A stretch of DNA of 64,000 bases from Oceanospirillales bacterium (GCA_018223185.1 JAAEYW010000021.1:1-64000); one strand, 5' to 3'. Shown: positions 8,460 through 19,336, numbered from the stretch's first letter. Numbers and translations: made by a program. Notes: generated from the sequence alone by a model not told the origin.

Positions 8460-10919
8460 TCAGATATAGCGGCGACGTTTGAAGGACACGCTCTCTTTGT
8501 AGTCCTTCATCGAGCTGACCTTGCGGATATCTGCCCAGGTTCCTTTGTAATAGGGGATGTAGTTCCGATCGGTCCAGCTGGTGACGACATCTCCCACGTT
8601 ACCATTGAAATATCCGAACATCATGAAGGTGTGGCCACGCTTCATGTCCGGTTCCAGGTAGGCCATGGCAAAGGTGGCACCGAAGTCGTTGAAGACTTCA
8701 ACCACATCGCCTGACTCAATGCCCAGCTGTTTGGCATCTTCCGGGTTGATTTCAATTGGCGCCATGGGGTAACGCTTAGTACGGAAGTCGATGCGCTGGT
8801 CATGGTAGGCGGTTTGCCAGATATGGTTGGTACGGCCGTTGTTAATCCAGAACCTGTATTTTTTTCGCTGGGACTCAACCATAGCCGGCAGGCCGGTCCA
8901 CTCCGCAGGCAGAAAGTGTGCCTTCCCGTCAGAGGTGCTGAACTTATAATCGGAGTAGATCATCTCGGTTCCGATCAGCTGACCTTCTCTGTACTCTCTG
9001 ACGGGTAATTGTACCCCGTTGTTACCTTGCGTACGCAGCCGCTCATAGGTGACAAGATGTCCGGTGTCCCCGCCCTGGCTGTCGATGCCTTCGGGTTTGC
9101 GGAACCCATCGTTGAAGGAATCTTCTTCGGTCTTCCAGTCGAAGCCCGAGAAGCGTCCGGCCATCTTCTTGTTGCCCTCCTTCTCGTACATTGCTTTGAG
9201 GGTGTTGGCAATTTTCGCCGCTATCAGGCAGTCCGGCATGGCTTCTCCGGGAGGGTCCATGAATTTATCCGACAGACGCATACGGCGCTCACCGTTCATT
9301 GAAGTGAGGTTCATCTCCCCGGGGTGGGCGGCTGGCAACATCAGATGAGATGCCTGGGCAAACTTGGTCGGGTATAAATCGATGGTGGTAATGAATAAGC
9401 CGCCGTGATTAGTAACTGCATCAAAGATAGCATCGACCATGCTTTCCACGCCGCCACCGCGTACCTGCGCCAGGGCATCACGGACAATATTTGCACGACG
9501 ATAAAGCGTCTGACGATATTGCTGAGCATTCAGAGTAGACTGGAACGCGTTGCAGGCCCACACGGTAAGCATCTTGCCATTACCCCGGATGATTTCCTGG
9601 TCGATGTAGATCGGCTGCTTACCGGGATAAGGTGGACGTGCGTAGCCCTCCTGGTGGCCACCGAGACGACAGACTCCGGTGCCGCGACGACCGACATTGT
9701 GGGTGGCCAGCACCAGATCAACCAGTGCGGACTGAATACGGTAGTTGTCGTTGCCCCAGATGATGCCCTTTTCATACAGATGTGCGGTGCGTGGGCGATG
9801 GCCGGATTTCTTAGGTTTATAAGCCCAGTCGGCTGCTTTCTCCAGGTCTGCCACTGAGATGCCGGTAATTCTGGAGCAATTATCCAGGCTCATATGGTTG
9901 GCCTTCAGAGCCTTATCGAAGCCTGTTGTATGTTGATCAATGAAGTCCTGATCGTGCCAGCCCTTGTCTGCCACGTAAGTCAGCAGGCCGTCGAACAGTG
10001 CCGTATCGGTGCCAGGGTTGATCTGCAGGTGCAGCACATTATCCTTAGCGTTATTCTGACAGATCGCCGTGGTCAGGGTGCGGCGCGGATCGACCAGAAT
10101 GAAGCGTCCATTTTCGACTGTTTCGTCTTTGAACCACGCTTTTTTCTTAGCTATAGTGGTGCCGGTCAGGTTGGGCAGGGCGTGAGCGAGGAAGTAGTTG
10201 GTCTGGGTCTCGTAGGCGTTCGCGCCAATGAACATGATAGTGTCAGCCAGCTCGCTGTCCTCGTAGCTATTGTTCAGCTCACCGATGCCCATGTCGCGGG
10301 TGGCATGGCACTCTGAATTGTAGGCCGGGCGGTTATGGATACGCACCATCCGGGTCTTGAGTGCAGAGAACATTAATTTACCGCTGCCCCAGGTGTTTTC
10401 AAAGCCGCCCCCGGCACCGCCATGATCAAAGGCGTTGAACATAATAGAATCGGGACCAAAGGTGTCCAGCATCCGTTTGGTCACGCCTGCATAGACTGCC
10501 ATGGCCTCGTCCCAGCTTACATCCACCCAGTCATCCCCGGTAAACAGACGCGGGTACTTGAGACGGTCACGGGAGATACCCTCGGCGTTGTACATAATTG
10601 TGGCCATCTGCCCGCCGCGGGTCGAAGTCAGGCCCTGATTAACCACGCATTCCTTGTCCGACTGGATCATGATGTTAAATTTTTTGCCGTTGTCTTCAAC
10701 CACGTTGACCATGGCTGGCGTCATGCTGCCGGATAGCGGCGGTTGCTGTTTGCGAAAGTCCTTACCTAAAGCATTCTCGTTCGGCGCACGGCCGCCCTCG
10801 GTGCCATGGGGCCATTTGTAAACATGGTAGCCGCAACCGACGATACAGAAGTGGCAGGTCATATTGGTTTTCTGAGCACCCACAGGGGGCAGTGGTACAC
10901 GATCTTTGTTATGTGACAT
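8460..10919 (-). CDS. aioA: Arsenite oxidase, molybdopterin large subunit AioA
   Basis: AioA oxidises As(III) to As(V) in the periplasm with a bis-molybdopterin guanine dinucleotide molybdenum centre and a [3Fe-4S] cluster, and passes electrons to AioB. At 819 residues it matches known AioA proteins. The cluster ligands are Cys22, Cys25 and Cys29 in [17 protein letters not shown] serine replaces the fourth cysteine in GLTSTRGG, as in characterised AioA. The substrate-site segments [11 protein letters not shown] and RLGGHQEGY are present, as is the [16 protein letters not shown] stretch. There is no signal peptide, which is normal because AioA is exported with AioB. It follows aioB by 17 bases with a GGAGGG ribosome site. 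Confidence 0.96.
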   Translation of the reverse strand: MSHNKDRVPLPPVGAQKTNMTCHFCIVGCGYHVYKWPHGTEGGRAPNENALGKDFRKQQPPLSGSMTPAMVNVVEDNGKKFNIMIQSDKECVVNQGLTSTRGGQMATIMYNAEGISRDRLKYPRLFTGDDWVDVSWDEAMAVYAGVTKRMLDTFGPDSIMFNAFDHGGAGGGFENTWGSGKLMFSALKTRMVRIHNRPAYNSECHATRDMGIGELNNSYEDSELADTIMFIGANAYETQTNYFLAHALPNLTGTTIAKKKAWFKDETVENGRFILVDPRRTLTTAICQNNAKDNVLHLQINPGTDTALFDGLLTYVADKGWHDQDFIDQHTTGFDKALKANHMSLDNCSRITGISVADLEKAADWAYKPKKSGHRPRTAHLYEKGIIWGNDNYRIQSALVDLVLATHNVGRRGTGVCRLGGHQEGYARPPYPGKQPIYIDQEIIRGNGKMLTVWACNAFQSTLNAQQYRQTLYRRANIVRDALAQVRGGGVESMVDAIFDAVTNHGGLFITTIDLYPTKFAQASHLMLPAAHPGEMNLTSMNGERRMRLSDKFMDPPGEAMPDCLIAAKIANTLKAMYEKEGNKKMAGRFSGFDWKTEEDSFNDGFRKPEGIDSQGGDTGHLVTYERLRTQGNNGVQLPVREYREGQLIGTEMIYSDYKFSTSDGKAHFLPAEWTGLPAMVESQRKKYRFWINNGRTNHIWQTAYHDQRIDFRTKRYPMAPIEINPEDAKQLGIESGDVVEVFNDFGATFAMAYLEPDMKRGHTFMMFGYFNGNVGDVVTSWTDRNYIPYYKGTWADIRKVSSMKDYKESVSFKRRRYI

Positions 10920-10936
10920 TATACTTACCCTCCCGG

Positions 10937-11455
10937 TTATAGAATGTTGGCCTGGCGGCCGAAGATCAGGCCATCAATACCAACGGCAGTAACTGAATCG
11001 CTGCCGGCGTCGTATTCAAGGCGAATTTTAGGCAGGTTTTCGGTTGCCTGTCCCGTGACCATCTGGCCCATTTTCTCGCTGTCGAAGACACTAAAGTGAC
11101 AGGGGCATTTGAAGTCACGTGAATCCGGGTCATAACTCACCGGACAACCCATATGGGTGCACAGGGTGCTGTAGGCAACAATATCCATGTCAGGCCCAAC
11201 GCCGCCGGGTACGGGTTGGCCCATGCGAATGACTGTGCAGGGAGAGCTTTCATCGGGATAGTTGAAATGTACCGCCTTGTTCTTTGGCAGGGATTTTGCC
11301 TTGGCAATATCCATTTGCGGATAGGGAAGTGTGGTCGCTCCCGGGTTGTATGATTCTGGCTTCGCCAGTGCGCTGGCAGGCGTCAGCGACGTTACCCCTG
11401 CAGCAACACCCGCTCCGCTCAGTTTGATAAAACTGCGTCGACTGAGTTGACTCAT
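10937..11455 (-). CDS. aioB: Arsenite oxidase, Rieske small subunit AioB
   Basis: AioB carries a [2Fe-2S] Rieske cluster that accepts electrons from AioA. The 172-residue precursor begins with a twin-arginine signal ([12 protein letters not shown], then a hydrophobic stretch ending ASALA near residue 31), which exports the folded AB pair. Rieske ligands are Cys99 and His101 in CTHMGC and Cys117 and His120 in CPCH. Cys104 and Cys119 can form the disulfide that some AioB proteins keep and others have lost. It is the first gene of a two-gene operon, with AGGAGAGG before its ATG. No aioX, aioS, aioR, cytochrome c or molybdenum-cofactor gene adjoins it. Confidence 0.95.
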   Translation of the reverse strand: MSQLSRRSFIKLSGAGVAAGVTSLTPASALAKPESYNPGATTLPYPQMDIAKAKSLPKNKAVHFNYPDESSPCTVIRMGQPVPGGVGPDMDIVAYSTLCTHMGCPVSYDPDSRDFKCPCHFSVFDSEKMGQMVTGQATENLPKIRLEYDAGSDSVTAVGIDGLIFGRQANIL

Positions 11456-11489
11456 GATTATCCTCTCCTCAGATGGTTATCAGTTGCTT

Positions 11490-11505
11490 ATCTATTAGCA
11501 TGCCA
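11490..11505 (-). promoter_or_regulatory. Possible sigma-54-like promoter for aioBA
   Basis: Read on the minus strand the site is TGGCATGCTAATAGAT. It matches the -24 element (TGGCACG) at six of seven positions but the -12 element (TTGCW) only weakly, with A in place of the usual C. Spacing is correct and a start point near 11480 would leave a 25-base leader. Arsenite oxidase operons in other proteobacteria are known to use sigma-54. Confidence 0.35.
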
Positions 11506-11808
11506 CCTCATCTCACATAGCCTGAGCTTATTCAGTATAGGTAAGAATCATAAAGGCCCTATTAATTATAAGTGAATAGGCTATAAAGAGATGCGTGACT
11601 GAAAAGTCACAATCGCGTTGGAAATTACCCGGATCAGAAGGGGAAATGTCTGCTAAAGGGCGTCGGGGGAAGGGCAGTAGTGGGCTGCCGTTTGGTTCAG
11701 TCGTGTGTCAATTGAAGTGCTACTTAATCAATCGAAAGGAGAAGCGGTTATTCAGGGGTGATGAAACGACGCTCGATATTTGCAGGCGCACAGACCGTTG
11801 CGAAAAGA

Positions 11809-11832
11809 AAAAGCCCGCATTGCGGGCTTTAG
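11809..11832 (-). terminator. Terminator after speD
   Basis: AAAGCCCGCA and TGCGGGCTTT form a tight hairpin followed on the minus strand by a T-rich run (TTTTTCTTTTC). Confidence 0.85.
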
Positions 11833-11862
11833 AATAGGGCATCCTGATTGTCAGACAGGGAG

Positions 11863-12684
11863 TTACTTGTCTTTCATATCCGGAATGTTACGGCCGTAAA
11901 AGATCTCGTTCATCTCCTGGTACAGTCGCTCGGTAATCTCTTCGATTTCGCGGCCGGTCAGGTCGGCGGTGGTGGTGCCGAACAGATAGGTGTTGAGGTC
12001 GACATCGTTGAGCATCATCTTGGTGTGGAAGATGTTTTCCTGATAGACGTTTACATCGACCAGTTGGTACTGGTCGCGGATATCCTGACTGATAAAATTC
12101 TGAATCGAGTTTATGTTATGGTCGATGTAGTGTTTTACACCGTTTACATCACGGGTAAAACCGCGCACGCGGTAGTCGACAGTTACGATATCGGAATCCA
12201 GTTTATGGATGAGGTAGTTCAGCGCTTTCAGTGGCGAAATAATGCCACAGGTAGAGACTTCAATATCTGCGCGGAAAGTACAGATGCCATCATCCGGGTG
12301 TGCTTCAGGGTAGGTGTGCACGCAGATATGGCTCTTATCGAGATGGGCAACCACAGAGTCGGGCAGAGGTCCGGGTTTTTCAGTGGTATCGACGTTAGCA
12401 GAGTCTTTCAGTGGCTCTTCTGCCACCAGTATTGTAACGCTGGCCCCCTGAGGGTCATAGTCCTGCCGGGCAACGTTGAGTACGGTGGCACCAATAATAT
12501 CGCAGGCTTCTGTCAGGATCTCTGTCAGACGGTCAGCGTTATACTGCTCATCAATATACTCGATGTATTCAGCTTTTTGCTGTTTGGTCTTGGCATAGCA
12601 TACATCGTAAATGCAGAAGCTAAGACTTTTAGTCAGGTTGTTAAAACCCTGCAGTTTGATTTTTCCGTTGGATGGCAACTTCAT
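11863..12684 (-). CDS. speD: S-adenosylmethionine decarboxylase proenzyme SpeD (long, E. coli type)
   Basis: SpeD decarboxylates SAM to provide the aminopropyl donor used by SpeE. The 273-residue protein is the long enterobacterial form. It is made as a proenzyme; self-cleavage should fall between Lys117 and Ser118 in [13 protein letters not shown], leaving a pyruvoyl group on Ser118. The [19 protein letters not shown] segment is typical of this group. It is transcribed alone, with its own terminator and a 115-base gap after phaC that must hold its promoter. speE is at 3883-4734. Confidence 0.96.
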   Translation of the reverse strand: MKLPSNGKIKLQGFNNLTKSLSFCIYDVCYAKTKQQKAEYIEYIDEQYNADRLTEILTEACDIIGATVLNVARQDYDPQGASVTILVAEEPLKDSANVDTTEKPGPLPDSVVAHLDKSHICVHTYPEAHPDDGICTFRADIEVSTCGIISPLKALNYLIHKLDSDIVTVDYRVRGFTRDVNGVKHYIDHNINSIQNFISQDIRDQYQLVDVNVYQENIFHTKMMLNDVDLNTYLFGTTTADLTGREIEEITERLYQEMNEIFYGRNIPDMKDK

Positions 12685-12799
12685 AAACTCCGGCTAAAAA
12701 CCAAACGGTTTTTGGTTGACGACAAATAAAGGGCGGATTTTAGATGAGAAACCCGGTGGAAAAAAGTAAATTTTTTAATAATCCGTTTTTTATTCAGGG

Positions 12800-13873
12800 C
12801 TATTCATTCTGTTTTAGCCAGTCAGCGATGGCTGGGGCGACTTCGGTTTGCGATTTTGCCGAAACGAATACACCGATATGTCCCGAAGCAACCTCATACT
12901 CTGAATATTCTCGGCTGCTGGTCAGCCCTGTTAGCGCCCTGGATGCTGAAGGGGGAACCAGGTGGTCTGAGCGACCATAAACGTTAAGCACGGGTTGTGT
13001 GATCGCTTTTAGGTCAACAGAACGACCGCCAATGGTGACTGAATGGTTGATAAAGCCGTTCTCTTTAAAAAAAGTGGTGAGAAACTGACGGAACATTTCA
13101 CCGGCCTGATCCGGGCTGTCGTAGATCCACTTCTCCATGCGCAGAAAGTGCAGCGCTGAGGCCGGGTCTTTAAGGTGTCGGGGGGTGTTGAGGTTTTTCT
13201 GCAGTCCGAGACGCATCGGCATCAGGGCGTTGTAGGCATCATTGAGCATCGCACCCGGAATATTGCCGTAGGTTTCAACCGCCAGATCGATATCGATCTG
13301 CTGGGCCAGATGGCTGAGCATGTTATCCGGGGTTTTAAAATCTACCGGGGTGACCATGGTGACCAGGTTTTTGACTTTGTCCGGGTTCAGTGCGGTATAA
13401 CAGAGACTCAGAGTGCCTCCCTGGCAGATGCCCAGAAGGTTGAGCTGATCGTGGCCGGAATGCTGTAACACCTGATCAGCGCAGTGGCTGATATAGTCGT
13501 TGATGTAATCATCCATATCAAGATATCGGTCAGCGGCGTCGGGATAGCCCCAGTCGATCAGGTAGATATCCAGCCCCAACTCCAGCAGTCGTTTTACAAA
13601 AGAGCGTTCCTGATCAAGGTCGACCATATAGGGGCGGTTAACCAGTGCGTAGCAGATCAGAAGTGGGGTTTTGCAGCGTTTCCTGCCGGGTGTTTTCTCG
13701 CTTTGGTAGCGAAACAGCTGAAGTTTATCTTCGCGATAGATGACCTCTTTTGGCGTCAGGCCAACGTGGACTTCATCGAGCTGCTGCAGGGTGTTGAAGC
13801 TCTGCAGCAGTTGTTCATTGAACTGGCCCAGTTCGGAGGCGATTTTTTCCGGACTGAATTTGAATCTGCTCAT
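12800..13873 (-). CDS. phaC: Class III polyhydroxyalkanoate synthase, catalytic subunit PhaC
   Basis: PhaC polymerises 3-hydroxyacyl-CoA (usually short-chain) into PHA storage granules together with PhaE. At 357 residues it is class III, much shorter than class I or II synthases. The alpha/beta-hydrolase core shows the lipase-like box GICQGG with nucleophile Cys150, Asp303 in GRSDHLVP and His332 in SGHIGVF. These fall within one residue of the triad positions known for Allochromatium vinosum PhaC. It lies 6 bases after phaE, so the two are co-transcribed and probably translationally coupled. Confidence 0.96.
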   Translation of the reverse strand: MSRFKFSPEKIASELGQFNEQLLQSFNTLQQLDEVHVGLTPKEVIYREDKLQLFRYQSEKTPGRKRCKTPLLICYALVNRPYMVDLDQERSFVKRLLELGLDIYLIDWGYPDAADRYLDMDDYINDYISHCADQVLQHSGHDQLNLLGICQGGTLSLCYTALNPDKVKNLVTMVTPVDFKTPDNMLSHLAQQIDIDLAVETYGNIPGAMLNDAYNALMPMRLGLQKNLNTPRHLKDPASALHFLRMEKWIYDSPDQAGEMFRQFLTTFFKENGFINHSVTIGGRSVDLKAITQPVLNVYGRSDHLVPPSASRALTGLTSSREYSEYEVASGHIGVFVSAKSQTEVAPAIADWLKQNE

Positions 13874-13879
13874 GCAGTG

Positions 13880-14806
13880 TTACCCCCTGCTGTTGCGTTC
13901 TGGGCTGTTCTGTTGCGCCTGGGCAGCTGTAATTATCGCCCGTAACTCTTCAATCTCCTGTTGCTGCCTACGCAGCTGTTTGCGTAGCTGATGCTGTTGA
14001 CGGATGGTGCTGTCCAGCTCTTCACGGGTGACCAGGCCAAGCTCTTTAAGTTTTTTGTCGCGGCTTTCGAATGCCAGTTTGCGAACCCGGTTAAGGCTGT
14101 TGCTGATGCGTCCGTGACTGGCCTGGTACTGGTCGGTGAAGACAGTATCGCGGTAGGCTTTTTCATAACACTCGATCCAGAGATTCTGTAGCATTTTAAC
14201 GCTGTCGATATCGGCAGTCTGTTGCTCCAGCAGTTGTTTCATGTCCACGCCGGTCTGGTTGAAAATCTGCTCGTACTGTTGCAGGTAGTCTGCCAGAGCG
14301 TCCTGATAATCGATGACCGCCCGTGCAAGAGAGCGGACCTGTGACGGACTGTAGGGACCGGTGCCGATCTCCGGGGATTTGGCCAGTTGCTCCAACAGCT
14401 CCCGTAAAGGAGTTTGGGAGAGTGAATCAGGCTTCAGCAGGGAGTCTCTCATCAGTGCGGCAAAAGGCTCCGGCAAATTCCATTGCTGGCTGAGCAGTTC
14501 GTTGCATTGCTGCTGCATATAGCTTTGCATCTGTTCAACCAGAGTATCGGTACTAAGGGTGTCGCCGTTTTTATCGCGCAATGATTCGGCGAAATGACTG
14601 AACTGTTGAGTCTGAGATTTTACCAGTTTCAGCAGGTTGGCCTGCTGATCGCTGAAGTCGGTTACCGGCCCGCACTGAAAACTGTCGAGAAACTGCTGCA
14701 GCTGTTCAGATTTACTCTGCGTGAGTTGTTCCGCCATCTCCTGCCAGCGTTGCAGCTGTTCCTGGAGCCAGTTGTCAGTTCCGCTAGCAGAGCTTTGAGT
14801 CATCAT
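13880..14806 (-). CDS. phaE: Class III PHA synthase subunit PhaE
   Basis: PhaE is the non-catalytic partner that PhaC needs for activity in class III synthases. The 308-residue protein is rich in Gln and Leu and largely helical. It has the PhaE-type middle (GTGPYSPSQVRSLARAVIDY, then YQASHGRISNSLNRVRKLAFE) and a C-terminal coiled coil near residues 262-298. The start is ATG 14806 or the next ATG at 14803, with AGGGA upstream. It precedes phaC. No phaA or phaB monomer-supply gene is in the window. Confidence 0.92.
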   Translation of the reverse strand: MMTQSSASGTDNWLQEQLQRWQEMAEQLTQSKSEQLQQFLDSFQCGPVTDFSDQQANLLKLVKSQTQQFSHFAESLRDKNGDTLSTDTLVEQMQSYMQQQCNELLSQQWNLPEPFAALMRDSLLKPDSLSQTPLRELLEQLAKSPEIGTGPYSPSQVRSLARAVIDYQDALADYLQQYEQIFNQTGVDMKQLLEQQTADIDSVKMLQNLWIECYEKAYRDTVFTDQYQASHGRISNSLNRVRKLAFESRDKKLKELGLVTREELDSTIRQQHQLRKQLRRQQQEIEELRAIITAAQAQQNSPERNSRG

Positions 14807-14855
14807 CAGTCCCTAAAGGTTGTCTGTCTTATCATATTAATAAAGCGGGTGAAGA

Positions 14856-15737
14856 TTATGAACCCTTTTCTGCGGCCTGCTCCAAAAGGTGTATAAAGTG
14901 ACGGGCAGCATTGCTCAGTGTGCGCTCCTTATGGGTGATATATCCCAGTTCGCGGGTAACCGGCGGGACATCGACATTCAGAATGCTGAGGCTGTTTTCG
15001 GTCATGGTGTCCGGTAACAGCGACCAGCCAAGTCCTATCTGCACCATCATTCTGATAGTGTCCAGATAGTTTGTGGACATCGTCGTATCCGGTTGGAGTC
15101 CCAATTGTGAAAATTGCAGATTGGCCAACTGGCGGGTAAATGTGGCACTGCCGGAGAGTATTGCCGGATAATTGCACAGCTGTTCCAGTGTGACCTGTTC
15201 AAGCGCGGCCAGTGGATGATCGGTTGCCACAACATAGTTGAGTTTGTCTCTCCAGATCGCCTTAGAGTGAATGCTCGGGGCTGGGTGGGGAGCAAGTGTG
15301 ATCAGGGCAATCTCAATATTACCTTTGAGGACGTTATCGTAAGCGATCTCCGATTCATCAAAGCGAAGGTCCAGTTTTACCTGCGGAAACTCGCGGATAT
15401 ATTGACGCAGAACGGGTGGCAGGCGGTGGAGGCTTATGTGGTGGCTGGCCGCTACTGAGAGTGTGCCGTTAACCTCTCCGCTGAGATTGCTCAGAGAGCG
15501 GCGGGCATCTTCGAGTTCCAATAGTATACGGTTCGCCCGGGGCAGCAGTTCGCGGCCTGCTTCTGTCAGGCCGACTGTACGGCCGATGCGGTCGAACAGG
15601 CGACTGTTCAGTTGTTGTTCCAGTATCAGAATGCGTTTGCTCATAGCCGACTGAGTGAGGAAAAGTTTCTCTGCCGCCCGCGAAAAGGAGCCTGTTTCTG
15701 CAACCGCTACAAAAGCCTGTAGTGCGTTAGTATCCAT
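14856..15737 (-). CDS. LysR-family regulator divergent from leuC
   Basis: This LysR-type regulator has 293 residues when started at MDTNALQAF (ATG 15737, with AGGACAG upstream); a longer reading frame adds 18 residues that no relative needs. The N-terminal winged helix-turn-helix (AFVAVAETGSFSRAAEKLF, SQSAMSKRI-like) is clear and the rest is the ligand-binding domain. Its place divergent from leuC matches Pseudomonas, where a LysR gene also flanks leuC. A role in controlling leuCDB is likely, but the ligand is unknown. The shared 166-base interval contains a T-N11-A palindrome. Confidence 0.9.
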   Translation of the reverse strand: MDTNALQAFVAVAETGSFSRAAEKLFLTQSAMSKRILILEQQLNSRLFDRIGRTVGLTEAGRELLPRANRILLELEDARRSLSNLSGEVNGTLSVAASHHISLHRLPPVLRQYIREFPQVKLDLRFDESEIAYDNVLKGNIEIALITLAPHPAPSIHSKAIWRDKLNYVVATDHPLAALEQVTLEQLCNYPAILSGSATFTRQLANLQFSQLGLQPDTTMSTNYLDTIRMMVQIGLGWSLLPDTMTENSLSILNVDVPPVTRELGYITHKERTLSNAARHFIHLLEQAAEKGS

Positions 15738-15772
15738 AGGATCTGTCCTGTTTCTGTTGCGACAGTTTATAT

Positions 15773-15787
15773 ATTCCAATCTGGAAT
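15773..15787. promoter_or_regulatory. LysR-type operator palindrome
   Basis: ATTCC-N5-GGAAT is a perfect palindrome of T-N11-A form. It is placed 36 bases from the lysR start and 116 from leuC, as expected for the LysR recognition site. Confidence 0.6.
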
Positions 15788-15903
15788 GCAAAGCATAAAA
15801 AATATGAATTTGTTTTCTGGTATTGAGTGCACTAGGATTGCAGCATATAAAATGGCTGGCAGACAGTGGCGCCGGTTAAGAAGATACAGTGAGGTAATAG
15901 CCC

Positions 15904-17319
15904 ATGGCTGGAAAAACGTTATACGACAAACTGTTTGATTCGCATCTGGTGCGGACCAATGAAGATGGTAGTTCTCTGATCTATATCGATCGTCAGGTGC
16001 TGCATGAGGTTACCTCGCCTCAGGCTTTTGAAGGGCTGCGACTGGCGGGTCGTAAGCCATGGCGCGTTGATGCCAATATCGCTACGCCGGACCACAACGT
16101 ACCCACAACAGAACGCTCCGGCGGAGTAGACCTGATCGTTGATCCGGTGTCTAAAATTCAGGTTAAGACTCTGGATGCCAACTGTGATGAGTTTGGTATT
16201 CTGGAATTTAAGATGAATGATCACCGCCAGGGTATCGTGCACGTTATGGCACCTGAGCAGGGCGCTATCCTGCCGGGCAGTACTGCTGTCTGTGGTGATT
16301 CTCATACCGCGACTCTTGGGGCGCTGGGTGCGCTGGCTCATGGTATCGGCACCTCAGAAGTTGAGCATGTACTGGCGACTCAGTGTCTGATTACCAAAAA
16401 GATGCAGAACATGCTGGTGCGAGTGGATGGTGAGCTGGGTATCGGTGTGACACCAAAAGATGTGGTGCTGCATGTAATCGGTGTAATCGGCACTGCCGGT
16501 GGTACTGGCTATGCCATTGAGTTCGGTGGTGATGTATTCCGCAACATGTCGATGGAAGGTCGTATGACCGTCTGTAACATGGCGATTGAAGCGGGTGCGC
16601 GGGTTGGCCTGGTGGCGGTTGATCAGACCACTATCGATTACTTTGAAGGTCGTCCGTTCGCACCCAAAGGCGAGCATTGGGATGCTGCTGTCGCTGAATG
16701 GCGCGGTCTGACGTCTGATACAGATGCAGAGTTTGACGCCGTGGTAGAGATTCATGCTGAAGATATCGAACCGCAGGTGACCTGGGGAACCTCTCCGGAG
16801 ATGGTTGTTGGGGTATCGGGACAGGTGCCGAATCCGGATAAAGAGAAAGATCCGGTTAAAGTTGATGGTATTAACCGCGCTCTGAAATACATGGGGCTGG
16901 TGGCAGATCAGAAGATTACCGATATTAAACTGGACCGGATATTTATTGGCTCCTGCACTAACTCCCGTATTGAAGATCTGCGTGATGCTGCGAAAGTGGT
17001 TAAAGGCCGTAAAGTGGCGGCTAATATCATTCAGGCACTGGTGGTGCCGGGTTCTGGTCTGGTAAAAGCTCAGGCGGAGCAGGAAGGACTGGACAAGATC
17101 TTTATTGAAGCAGGGCTTGAATGGCGTGAGCCGGGTTGTTCAATGTGCCTGGCGATGAATCCGGATAAGCTGGGCAATGGTGAACATTGCGCATCAACCT
17201 CTAACCGTAACTTCGAGGGCCGTCAGGGTTTTGGTGGTCGTACTCATCTGGTGAGTCCGGCAATGGCTGCTGCGGCGGCTGTGACCGGCCACTTCATCGA
17301 TGTGCGTGAGTTGATTTAA
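15904..17319 (+). CDS. leuC: 3-isopropylmalate dehydratase large subunit
   Basis: LeuC with LeuD isomerises 2-isopropylmalate to 3-isopropylmalate in leucine synthesis. At 471 residues it is standard. The [4Fe-4S] ligands lie in [13 protein letters not shown] and GCSMCLAMN, and [13 protein letters not shown] and the GAR substrate segments are present. It heads leuC-leuD-leuB: leuD follows by 20 bases and leuB by a further 75. The operon has no leuA, as in Pseudomonas where leuA is elsewhere. Confidence 0.98.
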   Translation: MAGKTLYDKLFDSHLVRTNEDGSSLIYIDRQVLHEVTSPQAFEGLRLAGRKPWRVDANIATPDHNVPTTERSGGVDLIVDPVSKIQVKTLDANCDEFGILEFKMNDHRQGIVHVMAPEQGAILPGSTAVCGDSHTATLGALGALAHGIGTSEVEHVLATQCLITKKMQNMLVRVDGELGIGVTPKDVVLHVIGVIGTAGGTGYAIEFGGDVFRNMSMEGRMTVCNMAIEAGARVGLVAVDQTTIDYFEGRPFAPKGEHWDAAVAEWRGLTSDTDAEFDAVVEIHAEDIEPQVTWGTSPEMVVGVSGQVPNPDKEKDPVKVDGINRALKYMGLVADQKITDIKLDRIFIGSCTNSRIEDLRDAAKVVKGRKVAANIIQALVVPGSGLVKAQAEQEGLDKIFIEAGLEWREPGCSMCLAMNPDKLGNGEHCASTSNRNFEGRQGFGGRTHLVSPAMAAAAAVTGHFIDVRELI

Positions 17320-17339
17320 TAAGGTATCGGGAGAGCGAG

Positions 17340-17987
17340 ATGAATAAGTTTACATTGCACACAGGTATCGCTGCACCGTTGGATCGGGCGAATGTCGATA
17401 CCGATATGATCATTCCAAAACAGTTTCTGAAGTCGATCAAACGCTCTGGGTTTGGTAAAAACCTGTTTGATGAGCTGCGTTATCTGGATGAGGGACAGCC
17501 GGATCAGTCCTGTGAAGGACGCCCGTTGAATACAGAATTTGTGCTGAATCAGTCCCGCTATCAGGGTGCAAGCGTTCTGCTGGCGCGGGAAAATTTTGGT
17601 TGTGGTTCGAGTCGTGAGCATGCGCCCTGGGCGCTGGATGATTACGGATTTCGTTGTGTCATCGCTCCAAGTTTTGCTGAGATCTTCTACAATAACTGCT
17701 TCAAGAACGGTTTACTGCCGATAGTATTGCGCGATGAGCAGGTTGACCAGTTGTTCAGAGAGGTGGCTGAAACTGAGGGATATCAGTTGAGTATCGATCT
17801 GGAACGGCAACTGGTGATCACTCCGTCCGGTGAGGAGATGACTTTCAGTATTGATGGCTTTCGTAAGCACTGTCTGATGAATGGTCTGGATGATATTGGT
17901 ATCACTTTGCAGAATGAAGCGGATATCCGCGCCTATGAAGAGCGCCGACGTCAGCAGGCTCCGTGGTTGTTCGGCGCCATAAAATAA
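17340..17987 (+). CDS. leuD: 3-isopropylmalate dehydratase small subunit
   Basis: LeuD is the swivel-domain partner of LeuC. The 215-residue protein shows the [16 protein letters not shown] start and [18 protein letters not shown], the conserved substrate loop, near residues 82-99. It is 20 bases downstream of leuC with GGGAGAGCG as ribosome site. Length and context are as expected. Confidence 0.98.
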   Translation: MNKFTLHTGIAAPLDRANVDTDMIIPKQFLKSIKRSGFGKNLFDELRYLDEGQPDQSCEGRPLNTEFVLNQSRYQGASVLLARENFGCGSSREHAPWALDDYGFRCVIAPSFAEIFYNNCFKNGLLPIVLRDEQVDQLFREVAETEGYQLSIDLERQLVITPSGEEMTFSIDGFRKHCLMNGLDDIGITLQNEADIRAYEERRRQQAPWLFGAIK

Positions 17988-18062
17988 GACTTTATCAGCA
18001 TAAACTGAATGAATTTAAGGCTGCGGGGCAGGCTCTGCAGCCGGGATTAAGGAAAGAGAATA

Positions 18063-19145
18063 ATGTCTAAAAATGTACTGATTTTGCCCGGTGATGGTAT
18101 TGGTCCTGAGATCGTCGCGCAAGCGCGTCGCGTGCTGGAGCTGGTTAATCAGCAGGATAATCTGGATCTGCAGCTCAGTGAGGCGCTGGTTGGTGGCGCA
18201 GCAATAGACGCCCATGGGGTGCCTCTGCCGGAAGAAACGCTTGATGCTGCCCGTGCGGCTGATGCGATTCTGCTGGGTGCTGTCGGTGGTCCGAAGTGGG
18301 ACACTAACCCTGATTTTCAGATCCGCCCGGAAAAAGGTCTGCTGGGTATCCGTTCAGGTCTGGGGTTGTTCGGTAATCTGCGTCCGGCGATTTTGTATCC
18401 GCAACTGGCGCATGCTTCAACACTGAAACCTGAAGTTGTATCGGGTCTGGATATTCTGATTGTTCGCGAACTCACTGGCGGTATCTACTTTGGTCAGCCT
18501 CGCGGCGTGCGCCTGAAAGAGGGTAATATCCGTGAGGGATATAACACCTATGTTTACGATGAGAATGAGATCCGTCGTATTGGTCGTGTGGCTTTTGAAG
18601 CGGCCCGTGCCCGTGATAAGCGCTTGTGTTCTGTCGATAAGGCTAACGTACTGGAAGTAACGGTGCTGTGGCGTGAAATTATGGAGGAGCTGTCAAAAGA
18701 GTATCCTGATGTCGAACTCAGCCATATGTATGTCGATAACGCTGCGATGCAGCTGGTGCGTGCGCCGAAGCAGTTTGATGTAATGGTTACCGGTAATATG
18801 TTCGGTGATATTCTGTCTGATGCTGCGGCCATGCTGACCGGTTCGATCGGGATGCTGCCATCTGCGTCGCTGGATGTTGATGGCAAGGGTATGTATGAGC
18901 CTTGTCATGGCTCGGCGCCTGATATCGCAGGACAGAATCTGGCAAACCCGCTGGCGACCATTCTGTCGGTTGCCATGATGCTGAGATATTCGCTCAATGC
19001 TGGCGCTGCAGCAGACCGTATTGAGGCGGCTGTCAGCCAGGTTCTGGATCAGAATCTGCGCACCGGCGATATCTGGTCTGATGGAATGCAGAAGGTGTCT
19101 ACCACAGAGATGGGTGATGCTGTTATTGCTGCATTGCAGGCGTAA
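18063..19145 (+). CDS. leuB: 3-isopropylmalate dehydrogenase
   Basis: LeuB oxidatively decarboxylates 3-isopropylmalate to 2-oxoisocaproate with NAD. The 360-residue protein has the N-terminal [11 protein letters not shown], the [10 protein letters not shown] segment near residues 137-146, and [12 protein letters not shown] near residue 280, which are hallmarks of the family. AAGGAAAG precedes the ATG. It closes the leu operon, which ends at the hairpin at 19255-19285. Confidence 0.98.
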   Translation: MSKNVLILPGDGIGPEIVAQARRVLELVNQQDNLDLQLSEALVGGAAIDAHGVPLPEETLDAARAADAILLGAVGGPKWDTNPDFQIRPEKGLLGIRSGLGLFGNLRPAILYPQLAHASTLKPEVVSGLDILIVRELTGGIYFGQPRGVRLKEGNIREGYNTYVYDENEIRRIGRVAFEAARARDKRLCSVDKANVLEVTVLWREIMEELSKEYPDVELSHMYVDNAAMQLVRAPKQFDVMVTGNMFGDILSDAAAMLTGSIGMLPSASLDVDGKGMYEPCHGSAPDIAGQNLANPLATILSVAMMLRYSLNAGAAADRIEAAVSQVLDQNLRTGDIWSDGMQKVSTTEMGDAVIAALQA

Positions 19146-19254
19146 AGACGCATTTTATGGCGCTGGCTGGTCATAAAATGCACTGATTCAGATAGTCTAT
19201 GTGACTAAATTGTTGCATAATTGAACGGCTTCGGAGTGTCCGGAGTCATAGCGG

Positions 19255-19285
19255 GCTGCCACGGTATCTTGTGGCAGCTTTGTTG
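19255..19285 (+). terminator. Terminator after leuB
   Basis: GCTGCCAC pairs with GTGGCAGC, followed by TTTGTTGTATTT. Confidence 0.7.
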
Positions 19286-19336
19286 TATTTATTCTCAGGG
19301 ATCTGTTAGCAGGTTCGAATAGTTTTGGTGGAACAG

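Larger units (their letters stand above)
11456..11862. other. 407-base interval upstream of aioB, downstream of speD
   Basis: This holds the aioBA promoter side (11456-11600), an inverted repeat CCTATT-N11-AATAGG at 11558-11580 that could be an operator, and the speD terminator (11809-11832). An 80-codon frame at 11595-11837 has no family features and runs into the terminator, so I do not call it a gene. Confidence 0.6.

Noticed and set aside
11595-11837. 80-codon frame between speD and aioB
   Set aside because: No recognisable domain, poor start context, and its end runs through the speD terminator.
11848-12729. 293-codon plus-strand frame opposite speD
   Set aside because: speD is unambiguous with its pyruvoyl cleavage site; the opposite frame is a shadow.
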